Below, piece after piece: positions 1 through 5,202 of a DNA stretch of 5,202 bases. A model generated the notes under the pieces. It saw only the letters and a program-made list of their open reading frames with translations, was not told where the DNA came from and searched no databases. Each line of letters starts with the position of its first letter. Within the stretch, counting starts at the first letter, position 1. The DNA is from Candidatus Melainabacteria bacterium (GTDB lineage: Bacteria > Actinomycetota > Actinomycetes > Mycobacteriales > Pseudonocardiaceae), in the NCBI GenBank assembly GCA_903970565.1, contig CAJCJE010000260.1, positions 1-5,202 on the forward strand. Reading direction: 5' to 3'. Made by a program: the position numbers and the translations under genes.

Positions 1-74
1 TCGGCGGCGGCACCGGCTACGCCTACCTCAGCGCGGACGGCCTCGAAGGTCGTTTCCACTGGGACTGTGTCTGA
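1..74 (+). CDS. 3' end of an unidentified gene (partial)
   Basis: An open frame runs in from the left edge (codons begin at base 3) and stops at TGA 72-74. The visible tail is Gly-rich and ends in GRFHWDCV. Nearly all codons end in G or C, as expected for a real gene in this genome. The family cannot be recognised from 23 residues, so no function is offered. It converges on the TetR gene; the roughly 90 bases between the two stop codons are largely a tandem repeat array with no clear strong hairpin. Its last bases (TGTGTCTGAG, 66-75) resemble the repeat core TGTGTCTCAG, so the array may have grown from this gene end. Confidence 0.5.
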   Translation, partial: GGGTGYAYLSADGLEGRFHWDCV

Positions 75-101
75 GCCGTCCCGATCGATTCCCTGATCCA
101 G

Positions 102-169
102 TCAGACCCGCTGTGTCTCAGACCCGCTGTGTCTCAGACCCCCTGTGTCTCAGATGCCGTGTCTCAGAT
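102..169. repeat. 16-bp tandem repeat array between convergent genes
   Basis: Plus-strand units: TCAGACCCGCTGTGTC at 102-117, an identical copy at 118-133, TCAGACCCCCTGTGTC at 134-149 (one change), a shortened 14-base copy TCAGATGCCGTGTC at 150-163, then the start of another (TCAGAT, 164-169). The TCA opening that last partial unit is the complement of the TetR stop codon, so the array is in register with the TetR gene end. Each junction contains GTCTCAGAC or GTCTCAGAT; GTCT-C-AGAC is a small inverted repeat. No unique spacers separate the units, so this is not a CRISPR. The unit is not a multiple of three and the array lies almost wholly outside genes. Confidence 0.9.
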
Positions 170-781
170 CCTCAGGGCGGCGAGGACGAAGTCGGCGATC
201 TCGGTGCCGAGCTGTTCCGGGGTCTTCGCACCGTCCGGGCGGTACCAGACCGGAAGCTGGTTGACCACGCCCATCGCAATCTGCACCACGGTTTCCGCCG
301 GCACCGCCGAGGAGAACTCGCCGCCGGCCTGACCGTCGGCGATCACCGCGCGGAAGCTCGCGTGGTAGCGGCGGCGGTCGGCGCGGAACGCGGCCATCCG
401 CTTGTCGTCGAGTTTGTGCGCCTCGCGGAAGAACACCGCCGCCTCCGACAACCGGCCCACGGTGGTGACGACCACGTCGACCAGGATCGCGCGGACGGTC
501 TCGGCCGCGCCGAGTCCGCGCGCGACGATCGCGTCGAGATCGGCGTTCTGCACCCCGATCAGGGTCCGGTAGATCTCGTAGAGCAGGTCGTCCTTGGAGT
601 CGAAGTAGTGATACAGCGCGCCCTTGGTGACCTCGGCCCGGTCGACGATCTGCTGCACGGCGGTGGCGTCGAAACCGCGCTCGGCGAACAGCGTCACCGC
701 GGCGGCGATGATCCGGTCCTCCATCGGACTGCGGCCCTGCCGCTCGCCCTTCACCTCACGGGCCGAGGACGCACGCGCCAT
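164..781 (-). CDS. TetR/AcrR-family transcriptional regulator
   Basis: This 205-residue protein has the usual TetR length. The N-terminal DNA-binding domain covers about residues 23-67: a first helix (IIAAAVTLFAERGFDAT) and the helix-turn-helix with the hallmark VTKGALYHYFDSKDDLL (residues 51-67). The rest is a helical ligand/dimer domain ending in NQLPVWYRPDG (174-184) and an IADFVLAAL helix. A WYRPxG segment is also found near the C-terminus of KstR2-type and related actinobacterial repressors that sense acyl-CoA or lipid intermediates; the ligand here is not shown. The start ATG (781-779) is supported by AGGAG six bases upstream; Met20 is a weaker alternative. It is the last gene of the SDR-LLM-TetR operon, 67 bases after the LLM stop. 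Its likely target is the palindrome at 2655-2672, giving autoregulation and control of the divergent SDR (inference). Confidence 0.93.
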   Translation of the reverse strand: MARASSAREVKGERQGRSPMEDRIIAAAVTLFAERGFDATAVQQIVDRAEVTKGALYHYFDSKDDLLYEIYRTLIGVQNADLDAIVARGLGAAETVRAILVDVVVTTVGRLSEAAVFFREAHKLDDKRMAAFRADRRRYHASFRAVIADGQAGGEFSSAVPAETVVQIAMGVVNQLPVWYRPDGAKTPEQLGTEIADFVLAALRI

Positions 782-787
782 CTGGTT

Positions 788-792
788 CTCCT
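788..792 (-). promoter_or_regulatory. Ribosome binding site of the TetR gene
   Basis: The minus strand reads AGGAG, then AACCAG, then ATG: a good Shine-Dalgarno with a 6-base spacer. Its first A is the last base of the final TGA-ending repeat unit, so the site sits on the edge of the 13-bp array. The repeat units themselves contain GGAGA, giving extra weak SD-like sequences upstream. Confidence 0.7.
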
Positions 793-857
793 CAGTTGTC
801 TCCGCCAGTTGTCCGCGTCAGTTGTCTCCGTCAGCGCTTCTGTCTCCGTCAGCGCTC
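792..857. repeat. 13/18-bp tandem repeats between the LLM and TetR genes
   Basis: Plus-strand units: TCAGTTGTCTCCG (792-804), CCAGTTGTCCGCG (805-817, degenerate), TCAGTTGTCTCCG (818-830, identical to the first), an 18-base version TCAGCGCTTCTGTCTCCG (831-848), then TCAGCGCTC (849-857), which is the last codons and stop of the LLM gene. Read on the coding strand, most units end in TGA and contain CGGAGACA. TGA triplets at 851-849, 833-831 and 794-792 are all in the LLM reading frame. The array looks like repeated duplication of the LLM gene end and fills almost the whole intergenic gap. Confidence 0.85.
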
Positions 858-1829
858 CGGTGCCAGCGCGCGCACCATCTCGACCGGGTCGGCCCCGGTG
901 GGCAGCACCGCGATGGCCGGAGTGTCCAGACCGGCCTCGACGTAGCGGGCAACATGTTCGCGGCACTGCGCCGGGCTGCCGTGCACGACGAGTTCGTCGA
1001 CGACCGAGTCCGGGATGGCCGCGTTGGCGCCGGCCCGGTCGCCGGCCGCCCACGCCTTGTGCATCGGCGCGAGGATCTCCTTGCGCCCCAGCCAGTCGTG
1101 GAAGGCGGCGTAGGCCGGCACGGTCAGGTAGCTGCTGATCAGCAGCCGGCCCAGCCCTCGGGCGGCGTCGGCGTCCTCGGTGGGGCAGACGAAGACCCGA
1201 GCGGCCAGTTCGACCCCGGGGCCGATCTCCGCGCGGACGGTGCGGACGTCCTCGGCGGAGAGCCAGTTGGTGATCGCGCCGTCGGCCTCCTTGGCGGCCA
1301 GCCGCAGCATTCCCGGCCGCAGCGCGGCCAACATGATCTTCGGCGGCGTGGCGGGCGGCCGTTCCAGCTTGAACTTGCGCACCGCGAAGGTCGGATAGGT
1401 CTCGGTGACCTTCTCCCCGGCCAGCGCGGCACGCAGGAACTTCAGCGTGTCGCGGGTGCGGGCGAACGGTTCGGCGAAGTCGATGCCGTTCCAGTCCTTG
1501 ACGATCACCGGCGAGGAACTGCCGATGCCCAGCACGAACCGGTCGGGCGCGAGTTCGGCGATGGTCGCCGCGGTCATCGCGAGCAGGCCGGGGCCCCGGG
1601 TGTAGACCGGACTGATCGCGGTACCCAGGCGCAGCCTCGGCTCCCACTCGGCGACCAGCGCGAGCGGGGTGAAGGCGTCGGTACCCGCGGTCTCGGCCGA
1701 CCAGACGTCGGTGTAGCCGAGATCCGGCAGGGACCTGACCAGGTCCCGGTGCGCGGTGAGGGGGACACCGGTCAGTGGCAGGGTGATTCCCCAACGAGAC
1801 ATCCGAGACATCGCTGATATCGCTGACAT
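849..1829 (-). CDS. LLM-class (luciferase-like) F420-dependent oxidoreductase
   Basis: A 326-residue single-domain flavin/deazaflavin oxidoreductase of the bacterial-luciferase-like TIM-barrel family. Family signatures are WGITLPLTG (13-21), LGYTDVWSAE (37-46), LGTAISPVYTRGP (68-80), RFVLGIGSSSPVIVKDWNG (97-115), PPKIMLAALRPGMLRLA (162-178) and EADGAITNWL (181-190). Such proteins in actinomycetes commonly use reduced coenzyme F420 for hydride transfer in the cytosol; use of FMN cannot be excluded, and the substrate is unknown. The start at 1829 is favoured because AGGAG lies seven bases upstream, but Met7 and Met10 are also in-frame ATGs. Family members commonly begin close to the WGI strand, so residues 1-9, encoded by a 9-bp tandem repeat, are probably a later extension. 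It starts 10 bases after the SDR stop, indicating translational coupling in an operon. Confidence 0.92.
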   Translation of the reverse strand: MSAISAMSRMSRWGITLPLTGVPLTAHRDLVRSLPDLGYTDVWSAETAGTDAFTPLALVAEWEPRLRLGTAISPVYTRGPGLLAMTAATIAELAPDRFVLGIGSSSPVIVKDWNGIDFAEPFARTRDTLKFLRAALAGEKVTETYPTFAVRKFKLERPPATPPKIMLAALRPGMLRLAAKEADGAITNWLSAEDVRTVRAEIGPGVELAARVFVCPTEDADAARGLGRLLISSYLTVPAYAAFHDWLGRKEILAPMHKAWAAGDRAGANAAIPDSVVDELVVHGSPAQCREHVARYVEAGLDTPAIAVLPTGADPVEMVRALAPER

Positions 1830-1834
1830 CGCTG
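1795..1834. repeat. 9-bp tandem repeat in the start of the LLM gene
   Basis: Plus-strand units: CGAGAC (1795-1800, partial), ATCCGAGAC (1801-1809), ATCGCTGAT (1810-1818), ATCGCTGAC (1819-1827), ATCGCTG (1828-1834, partial). On the coding strand the repeats read ATG-TC(A/T)-(GCG/CGG), giving the N-terminus MSAISAMSRMSR. The unit is a multiple of three, so gain or loss of copies keeps the frame. ATG codons fall at residues 1, 7 and 10, while residue 4 has ATA. Confidence 0.85.
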
Positions 1835-1836
1835 CG

Positions 1837-1841
1837 CTCCT
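1837..1841 (-). promoter_or_regulatory. Ribosome binding site of the LLM gene
   Basis: The minus strand reads TAGGAG, then CGCAGCG, then ATG. AGGAG overlaps the TAG stop of the upstream SDR gene. The seven-base spacer selects the first of three in-frame ATGs (1829); from Met7 and Met10 the site would be about 25 and 34 bases away, too far. This supports coupled translation of the two genes. Confidence 0.75.
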
Positions 1842-2610
1842 AGACCGTTACCTGCGGAAGGATCATCGCGCCGCCGTCGACGACCAGGGTCTGCCCGGTC
1901 ATCCAGGCCGAATCGTCGCCGGCCAGGAACAGCGCGGCCTTCGCGATGTCCTCCGGCTCGCCGATCCGACGCAGCGGCAGCGCGGCGTTGAGCTGCTGTT
2001 CGAAGTTCTCCCACAGCGTCTTGGCCAGGTTCGTGCGCACCACGCCGGGCGCGATCGCGTTCACCCGGACGCGGGGTGCCAACTCGGCGGCGAACTGGCG
2101 GGTGAGATGGATCACCGCAGCCTTGGTGGCGTTGTAGAAACCGATGCCGGGTTCGGTGCTCAGGCCGCCGATCGAGGCGATGTTCACGATCGTGCCGCCG
2201 TGCTCGGACAGCCACGCCCGCCAGGCCAGCTGGGTCCACAGCACGATGGACAACTGGTTGACCTCGAAGGTCTTCTGCGCCCTCGGCAGGTCGATGTCCA
2301 CCAGCGGGCCGTAGTAGGGGTTGGTGCCGGCGTTGTTGACCAGGATGTCCAGCGAGCCGAAGGCGCTCACGGTCGCGGCCACGCAGTCCTGCGCCTGGTG
2401 TGGATCGGCGACGTGCGCGGCCGTGGCGAGCACCTTGGCGGCCGGGTGCGCGGCGCGGATCTCCTCGGCGACCGCGTCCAGCGCGTCCTGCCTGCGTGAG
2501 GAGAGCACCACGTTGGCACCCCGCGCGGCCAGCCCGAACGCGATCGCCCTGCCGATACCTCGGGACGCTCCGGTCACCAACGCGGTCTTACCCGCGACGC
2601 TCGTGTCCAC
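1840..2610 (-). CDS. NADP-type short-chain dehydrogenase/reductase, DHRS4/FabG-like
   Basis: A 256-residue classical SDR, complete. Cofactor motif TGASRGIG at 13-20, SSRRQ at 37-41 after the second strand (Arg pair suggests NADP(H)), NNAG at 92-95, tetrad Asn118, Ser146, Tyr159 and Lys163 (FYNATK), then APGVVRT (187-193) and a C-terminal TGQTLVVDGG. Several signatures recall the DHRS4 (SDR25C) carbonyl/retinol reductase group: AHV in place of the usual xDV (65-67), NPYYGPLVD (97-105), AKTLW (196-200) and LRRIGEPED (213-221). It probably interconverts a ketone and an alcohol in the cytosol; the substrate is unknown. The GTG start at 2610 has AAGGAGG five bases upstream. It is the first gene of the minus-strand operon and is directly followed by the LLM oxidoreductase; its promoter faces the palindromic operator. 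Confidence 0.94.
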   Translation of the reverse strand: MDTSVAGKTALVTGASRGIGRAIAFGLAARGANVVLSSRRQDALDAVAEEIRAAHPAAKVLATAAHVADPHQAQDCVAATVSAFGSLDILVNNAGTNPYYGPLVDIDLPRAQKTFEVNQLSIVLWTQLAWRAWLSEHGGTIVNIASIGGLSTEPGIGFYNATKAAVIHLTRQFAAELAPRVRVNAIAPGVVRTNLAKTLWENFEQQLNAALPLRRIGEPEDIAKAALFLAGDDSAWMTGQTLVVDGGAMILPQVTV

Positions 2611-2694
2611 CCGTGCCTCCTTGCCAGCGAACCAGGTCGTCCGTACGGTACTACATACCGACTAGTCGGTATACAGATTCCCTCTGGAGGTGCC
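2611..2694. promoter_or_regulatory. Divergent promoter region between the two SDR genes
   Basis: These 84 bases separate the divergent SDR starts. Each end carries a strong ribosome binding site: AAGGAGG on the minus strand (2616-2622) for the GTG at 2610, and CTGGAGG on the plus strand (2684-2690), four bases before the ATG at 2695. The middle (about 2644-2680) is clearly richer in A/T than the flanks and holds the palindrome. Candidate -10-like elements are TATACA (2670-2675, plus) and TATGTA on the minus strand (2667-2672 region and leftward); no convincing -35 boxes are seen, so exact promoters are not assigned. Any promoter here would overlap the operator. Confidence 0.7.
2655..2672. promoter_or_regulatory. 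Perfect 18-bp palindrome, probable TetR operator
   Basis: ATACCGACTAGTCGGTAT is fully self-complementary, with centre CTAG at 2662-2665. The size, symmetry and TACCGA/TCGGTA half-sites fit known operators of actinobacterial TetR repressors, and the only regulator gene in the window is a TetR at the end of the adjacent operon. Its position between the two SDR starts would let one dimer or pair of dimers block both promoters. Assignment to this TetR protein is inference; the palindrome itself is directly seen. Confidence 0.85.
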
Positions 2695-3510
2695 ATGCAG
2701 CTACGCGGCAAGGTCGCGGTCATCACGGGCGCGGCGGGCGGTATCGGCTCCGCGCTGGCTCGCCGGTTCGCCGCGGCCGGCGCGGCCGGCATCGTGCTGT
2801 CCGATGTGGACCATGAGGCGGCCGGGCGGATCGCCGAGGAGATCGGGGCCGAGGGCGGCAAGGCCGTCGCCATCGCCGCGGACGTCTCCGACGAGGCCCA
2901 GGTCGCCGAGCTGGTCGCCGCTAGCACGGCCGCGTTCGGCCCGATCGACCTGTTCTGCTCCAATGCCGGCATCGCCACCGGGGTCGGCCTGGACGCCAAG
3001 CCGCAGGACTGGGCGCGGTCCTGGTCGATCAACGTGGTCGCGCACGCGCACGCCGCCAAGGCCGTGCTGCCCTCGATGCTGGAGCGCGGCAGCGGTTACC
3101 TGTTGCAGACCGTGTCCGCCGCCGGTCTGCTCAGCTGCGCGGGCGACGCACCGTATTCGGCGACCAAACACGCCGCGCTCGGACTGGCCGAATGGCTGTC
3201 GATGACCTACGGCAGCGCCGGGATCAAGGTGAGCGTGCTGTGCCCGATGGGCGTGCGCACCAACATGTTGATGCCGGGGGTGGCGGCCGGCAACGCATCG
3301 GCGCTGGCGGTCGCGTCGAGCGGGCCGATCCTGGAACCGGCCGAGGTCGCCGACATCGTGGTCGCCGGACTGGACGCGGAGCGGTTCCTGATCCTGCCGC
3401 ATCCGGAGGTCGGCAAGATGTACGCGCACAAGGCGGCCGACCCCGATCGCTGGCTGGCCGGGATGCAGCGCGCCTACGGCGAGCACCCGAAGGCCGAGGC
3501 CGCGTCCTGA
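2695..3510 (+). CDS. Short-chain dehydrogenase/reductase, probably NAD-dependent
   Basis: A 271-residue classical SDR. Motifs: TGAAGGIG at 11-18, Asp37 after the second strand (LSDVD; an acid here favours NAD(H)), ADVSD at 62-66, SNAG at 89-92 (Ser replaces the first Asn of NNAG), tetrad Asn113, Ser141, Tyr154 and Lys158 (YSATK), then CPMGVRTNM (183-191). After the Rossmann core comes a tail FLILPHPEVGKMYAHKAADPDRWLAGMQ (231-258), as in a group of actinobacterial SDRs that lack the usual GGxxxP end. The substrate is unknown; oxidation of a secondary alcohol is plausible. The ATG at 2695 has GGAGG four bases upstream. It is transcribed divergently from the SDR-LLM-TetR operon and probably shares its operator. 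It ends 56 bases before the convergent peptidase stop, with a hairpin between. Confidence 0.94.
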   Translation: MQLRGKVAVITGAAGGIGSALARRFAAAGAAGIVLSDVDHEAAGRIAEEIGAEGGKAVAIAADVSDEAQVAELVAASTAAFGPIDLFCSNAGIATGVGLDAKPQDWARSWSINVVAHAHAAKAVLPSMLERGSGYLLQTVSAAGLLSCAGDAPYSATKHAALGLAEWLSMTYGSAGIKVSVLCPMGVRTNMLMPGVAAGNASALAVASSGPILEPAEVADIVVAGLDAERFLILPHPEVGKMYAHKAADPDRWLAGMQRAYGEHPKAEAAS

Positions 3511-3516
3511 ACGCGC

Positions 3517-3558
3517 CCGGTCGGGCCCGCTCCCGGACATCGGGAGCGGGCCGACCGG
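3517..3558. terminator. Hairpin terminator between convergent genes
   Basis: The left arm 3517-3535 (CCGGTCGGGCCCGCTCCCG) pairs with 3541-3558 (CGGGAGCGGGCCGACCGG) over 18 base pairs with one bulged G and a five-base loop GACAT. It lies 6 bases after the SDR stop and 8 bases from the peptidase stop. There is no T-run on either side, as is common for hairpin terminators in high-GC actinomycetes. The near-symmetry means it can serve both strands. Confidence 0.8.
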
Positions 3559-3566
3559 CAGGCGAG

Positions 3567-5202
3567 TCAGGCGCCCAGGGTGTGTTTGAGCCAGTTCAGT
3601 TGCAGCAGCATGAAGTTCTCCGCCTCCCGCTCGTCGGTCGGGCTCATGTGGGTCACCCCGGACAGCGGCAGCACGGTGTGTGAACGCCCGGCGGCCAGCA
3701 GCGCCGAGGACAGTCGCAGGGTATGCGCGGCGAACACGTTGTCGTCGGCCAGACCGTGGATCAGCAGCAGCGAACTACGCAGTCCCGCCGCGTCGCCGAT
3801 CAGCGAATTGCGTTGGTAGACCTCGGGATTCTCCTCCGGATGCCCGAGATAGCGCTCGGTGTAATGAGTGTCGTAGAGCCGCCAGTCGGTGACCGGCGCG
3901 CCGGCCACGGCGGCATGGAACACGTCCGGACGGCGCAGCACGGCGAGCGCGGCGAGATAGCCGCCGTAGGACCAGCCGCGAATGCCGACCCGGCCGGTGT
4001 CCAGATCGGAATACTGCGCGGCGACCGCGTGCAGGGCGTCCACCTGGTCGGCGAGGGTGACCTCGGCGAACTCGTGGAAGACGGCGCGGTCCCAGTCCGG
4101 GCCCCGGCCCGGCGTGCCCCGGCCGTCGACGATCAGCACCGCGAAACCCTGGTCCGCCAACCACTGCGGCGTCAGGTACGCGTTGCGCGCCTGCAACACG
4201 CGCTGGCCGTGCGGACCGCCGTACGGGTCGAGCAGCACCGGTAGCCTCGCCGAACCCGGCTGGTGACCGGCGGGCAGCAGCAGCGCGCAGCGCAGCGCCC
4301 GCTCGCCGGCCGTGAGCAGGATGGGATTCGTGCTGATCCCGGAGGGAATCGCCAGCGAGGTGATCTCGGCGGCGACCTCATCGCCCTGCCGGATGATGGT
4401 CACCGGGCCCTCGTGATCGAGACTCCAGGACACCTGGACCAGGGTGTTCCCACCGCGCACCGCACTGTGCATCCCATCGGTGCCGCTCACCTGGCGAAGC
4501 GTCGGCGCCCCGGTGTGGCTCGCGGTGAACACCTGGATCTGGGTCGAGTCGGCGTGCGAGGCGGTGAACAGGACGTCGTCGGCGTTGACGTCGATCACCG
4601 ACCGGACCTGGACATCCGGTGGGGTGATCGGCTCGCCGTCGACGGTGAGCCGGTAGCCGCCGTCCCGGACGGCGATGGTGACCAGCCTGCCGTCCGGGGT
4701 CAGTGCCGGCACGCCGGGCGCCACGTCGACCCAGTGCGGGTCGGTCAGTTCCTGGCGGACGGTGCCCGTGCCGGTCGCCGGATCGACCGAGACGACCAGC
4801 AGCCGCCGCTGGTCGCGGGGCTGGAGCGCGATCAGCGGATCACCCGCGACCGACCAGTGCACGCTGGTCAGGTAGGGCAGCGCCGCGTTGTCCCACTCGA
4901 CCGGGGTGCGGCTGCCGTCGAGGCCGAGCACGGCGAGGGTGACCGTGACGTTGGTCGTGCCGGCCGCCGGGTAGGCCACGGTGTTCACCGGCTTGTCCGG
5001 ATTGGCCGGGTCCGCGATGTGCCAGCGCGGCACCTCGGTCCGGTCGGTGCGCGTGGCGAGCAGCCGGGTGCCGTCCGGGGACCACCAGTAGCCACGGGTG
5101 CGGTCCATCTCCTCGGCGGCCACGAACTCCGCCACCCCCCAGGCCACGTCCGGCCCGTCCGGGGCGAGCAGCAGCCGGTCACCGCTGCCGTCGGTCGCGC
5201 TG
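3567..5202 (-). CDS. Dipeptidyl peptidase IV-like S9 serine peptidase (N-terminus outside window)
   Basis: About 544 codons are visible, open to the right edge; bacterial relatives are usually about 680-750 residues, so the N-terminal part of the propeller is missing. Numbering from the in-frame GTG at 5147: a Glu motif EFVAAEE (7-13) followed by MDRTRGYWWSPDG (14-26), matching the Glu-Glu pair that binds the substrate amino terminus in DPP IV; beta-propeller to about 270; alpha/beta hydrolase domain from about 275. LLDPYGGPHGQ carries the oxyanion-type Tyr309, nucleophile Ser393 lies in GWSYGGY, Asp468 in HGLADDNV and His500 in GVTHMSP. All three catalytic residues are present. It should release N-terminal dipeptides, typically X-Pro or X-Ala, from peptides. 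The GTG is not the true start, because the family motif continues upstream. Location cannot be judged without the N-terminus. It appears unrelated to the redox genes. Confidence 0.93.
   Translation of the reverse strand, partial: SATDGSGDRLLLAPDGPDVAWGVAEFVAAEEMDRTRGYWWSPDGTRLLATRTDRTEVPRWHIADPANPDKPVNTVAYPAAGTTNVTVTLAVLGLDGSRTPVEWDNAALPYLTSVHWSVAGDPLIALQPRDQRRLLVVSVDPATGTGTVRQELTDPHWVDVAPGVPALTPDGRLVTIAVRDGGYRLTVDGEPITPPDVQVRSVIDVNADDVLFTASHADSTQIQVFTASHTGAPTLRQVSGTDGMHSAVRGGNTLVQVSWSLDHEGPVTIIRQGDEVAAEITSLAIPSGISTNPILLTAGERALRCALLLPAGHQPGSARLPVLLDPYGGPHGQRVLQARNAYLTPQWLADQGFAVLIVDGRGTPGRGPDWDRAVFHEFAEVTLADQVDALHAVAAQYSDLDTGRVGIRGWSYGGYLAALAVLRRPDVFHAAVAGAPVTDWRLYDTHYTERYLGHPEENPEVYQRNSLIGDAAGLRSSLLLIHGLADDNVFAAHTLRLSSALLAAGRSHTVLPLSGVTHMSPTDEREAENFMLLQLNWLKHTLGA

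Noticed and set aside
102..169. CRISPR array
   Set aside because: Units of 14-16 bases directly abut with no spacers, and no cas genes are present.
113..1138. Long plus-strand open frame opposite the TetR and LLM genes
   Set aside because: Arg/Gly/Pro-rich product with no recognisable fold, antisense to two clear family proteins; a usual by-product of high GC content.
624..2499. Plus-strand open frames 624-1817 and 1756-2499
   Set aside because: Antisense shadows of the LLM and SDR genes; low-complexity composition and no plausible domain.
2701..3540. Minus-strand open frame opposite the plus-strand SDR
   Set aside because: His/Arg/Gly-rich composition and no family motif, while the opposite strand has a complete SDR with a good ribosome binding site.
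5145..5147. GTG as the start of the peptidase gene
   Set aside because: The frame stays open to the window edge and the conserved DPP IV propeller must begin well upstream; no ribosome binding site precedes the GTG.
1..5202. tRNA, rRNA, riboswitch or insertion sequence
   Set aside because: No cloverleaf, rRNA-like stretch, transposase or terminal inverted repeats were seen; nearly all the window is covered by protein genes.

Overview
The window looks like chromosomal DNA from a high-GC actinomycete, probably a mycolate-type actinobacterium such as Nocardia, Rhodococcus or a mycobacterium. The reasons are very strong G/C third-position bias, a luciferase-like oxidoreductase of the coenzyme F420 type, FabG/DHRS4-type dehydrogenases and a TetR regulator. 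No genus can be fixed from the sequence alone.

Layout. (1) Bases 1-74 hold the 3' tail of an unidentified plus-strand gene. (2) Bases 75-163, between convergent genes, are mostly a 16-bp tandem repeat array. (3) A minus-strand operon runs from 2610 down to 164: an NADP-type short-chain dehydrogenase (SDR, 2610-1840), an LLM-class F420-dependent oxidoreductase (1829-849) and a TetR regulator (781-164). (4) A divergent promoter region at 2611-2694 carries a perfect 18-bp palindrome typical of a TetR operator. (5) A second SDR, probably NAD-dependent, runs on the plus strand at 2695-3510. (6) A strong hairpin terminator at about 3517-3558 separates it from (7) a convergent minus-strand dipeptidyl-peptidase-IV-like serine peptidase (3567 to beyond the right edge), whose N-terminus lies outside the window.

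The two SDRs, the F420 enzyme and the TetR protein read as one self-regulated redox module. The TetR protein most plausibly binds the palindrome and controls both arms, namely its own operon and the divergent SDR. The substrate is unknown; a lipid-, acyl-CoA-, terpenoid- or steroid-like alcohol/ketone is only a guess. The peptidase is probably an independent neighbour.

The most unusual signal is three short tandem-repeat arrays, one at or near each gene boundary of the minus-strand operon downstream of the first SDR. All three share the hexamer GAGACA/TGTCTC. Unit lengths are 16 bp and 13/18 bp where the array is essentially noncoding, but 9 bp where it lies in the start of the F420 oxidoreductase gene, where it encodes a repetitive N-terminus with three in-frame ATG codons.
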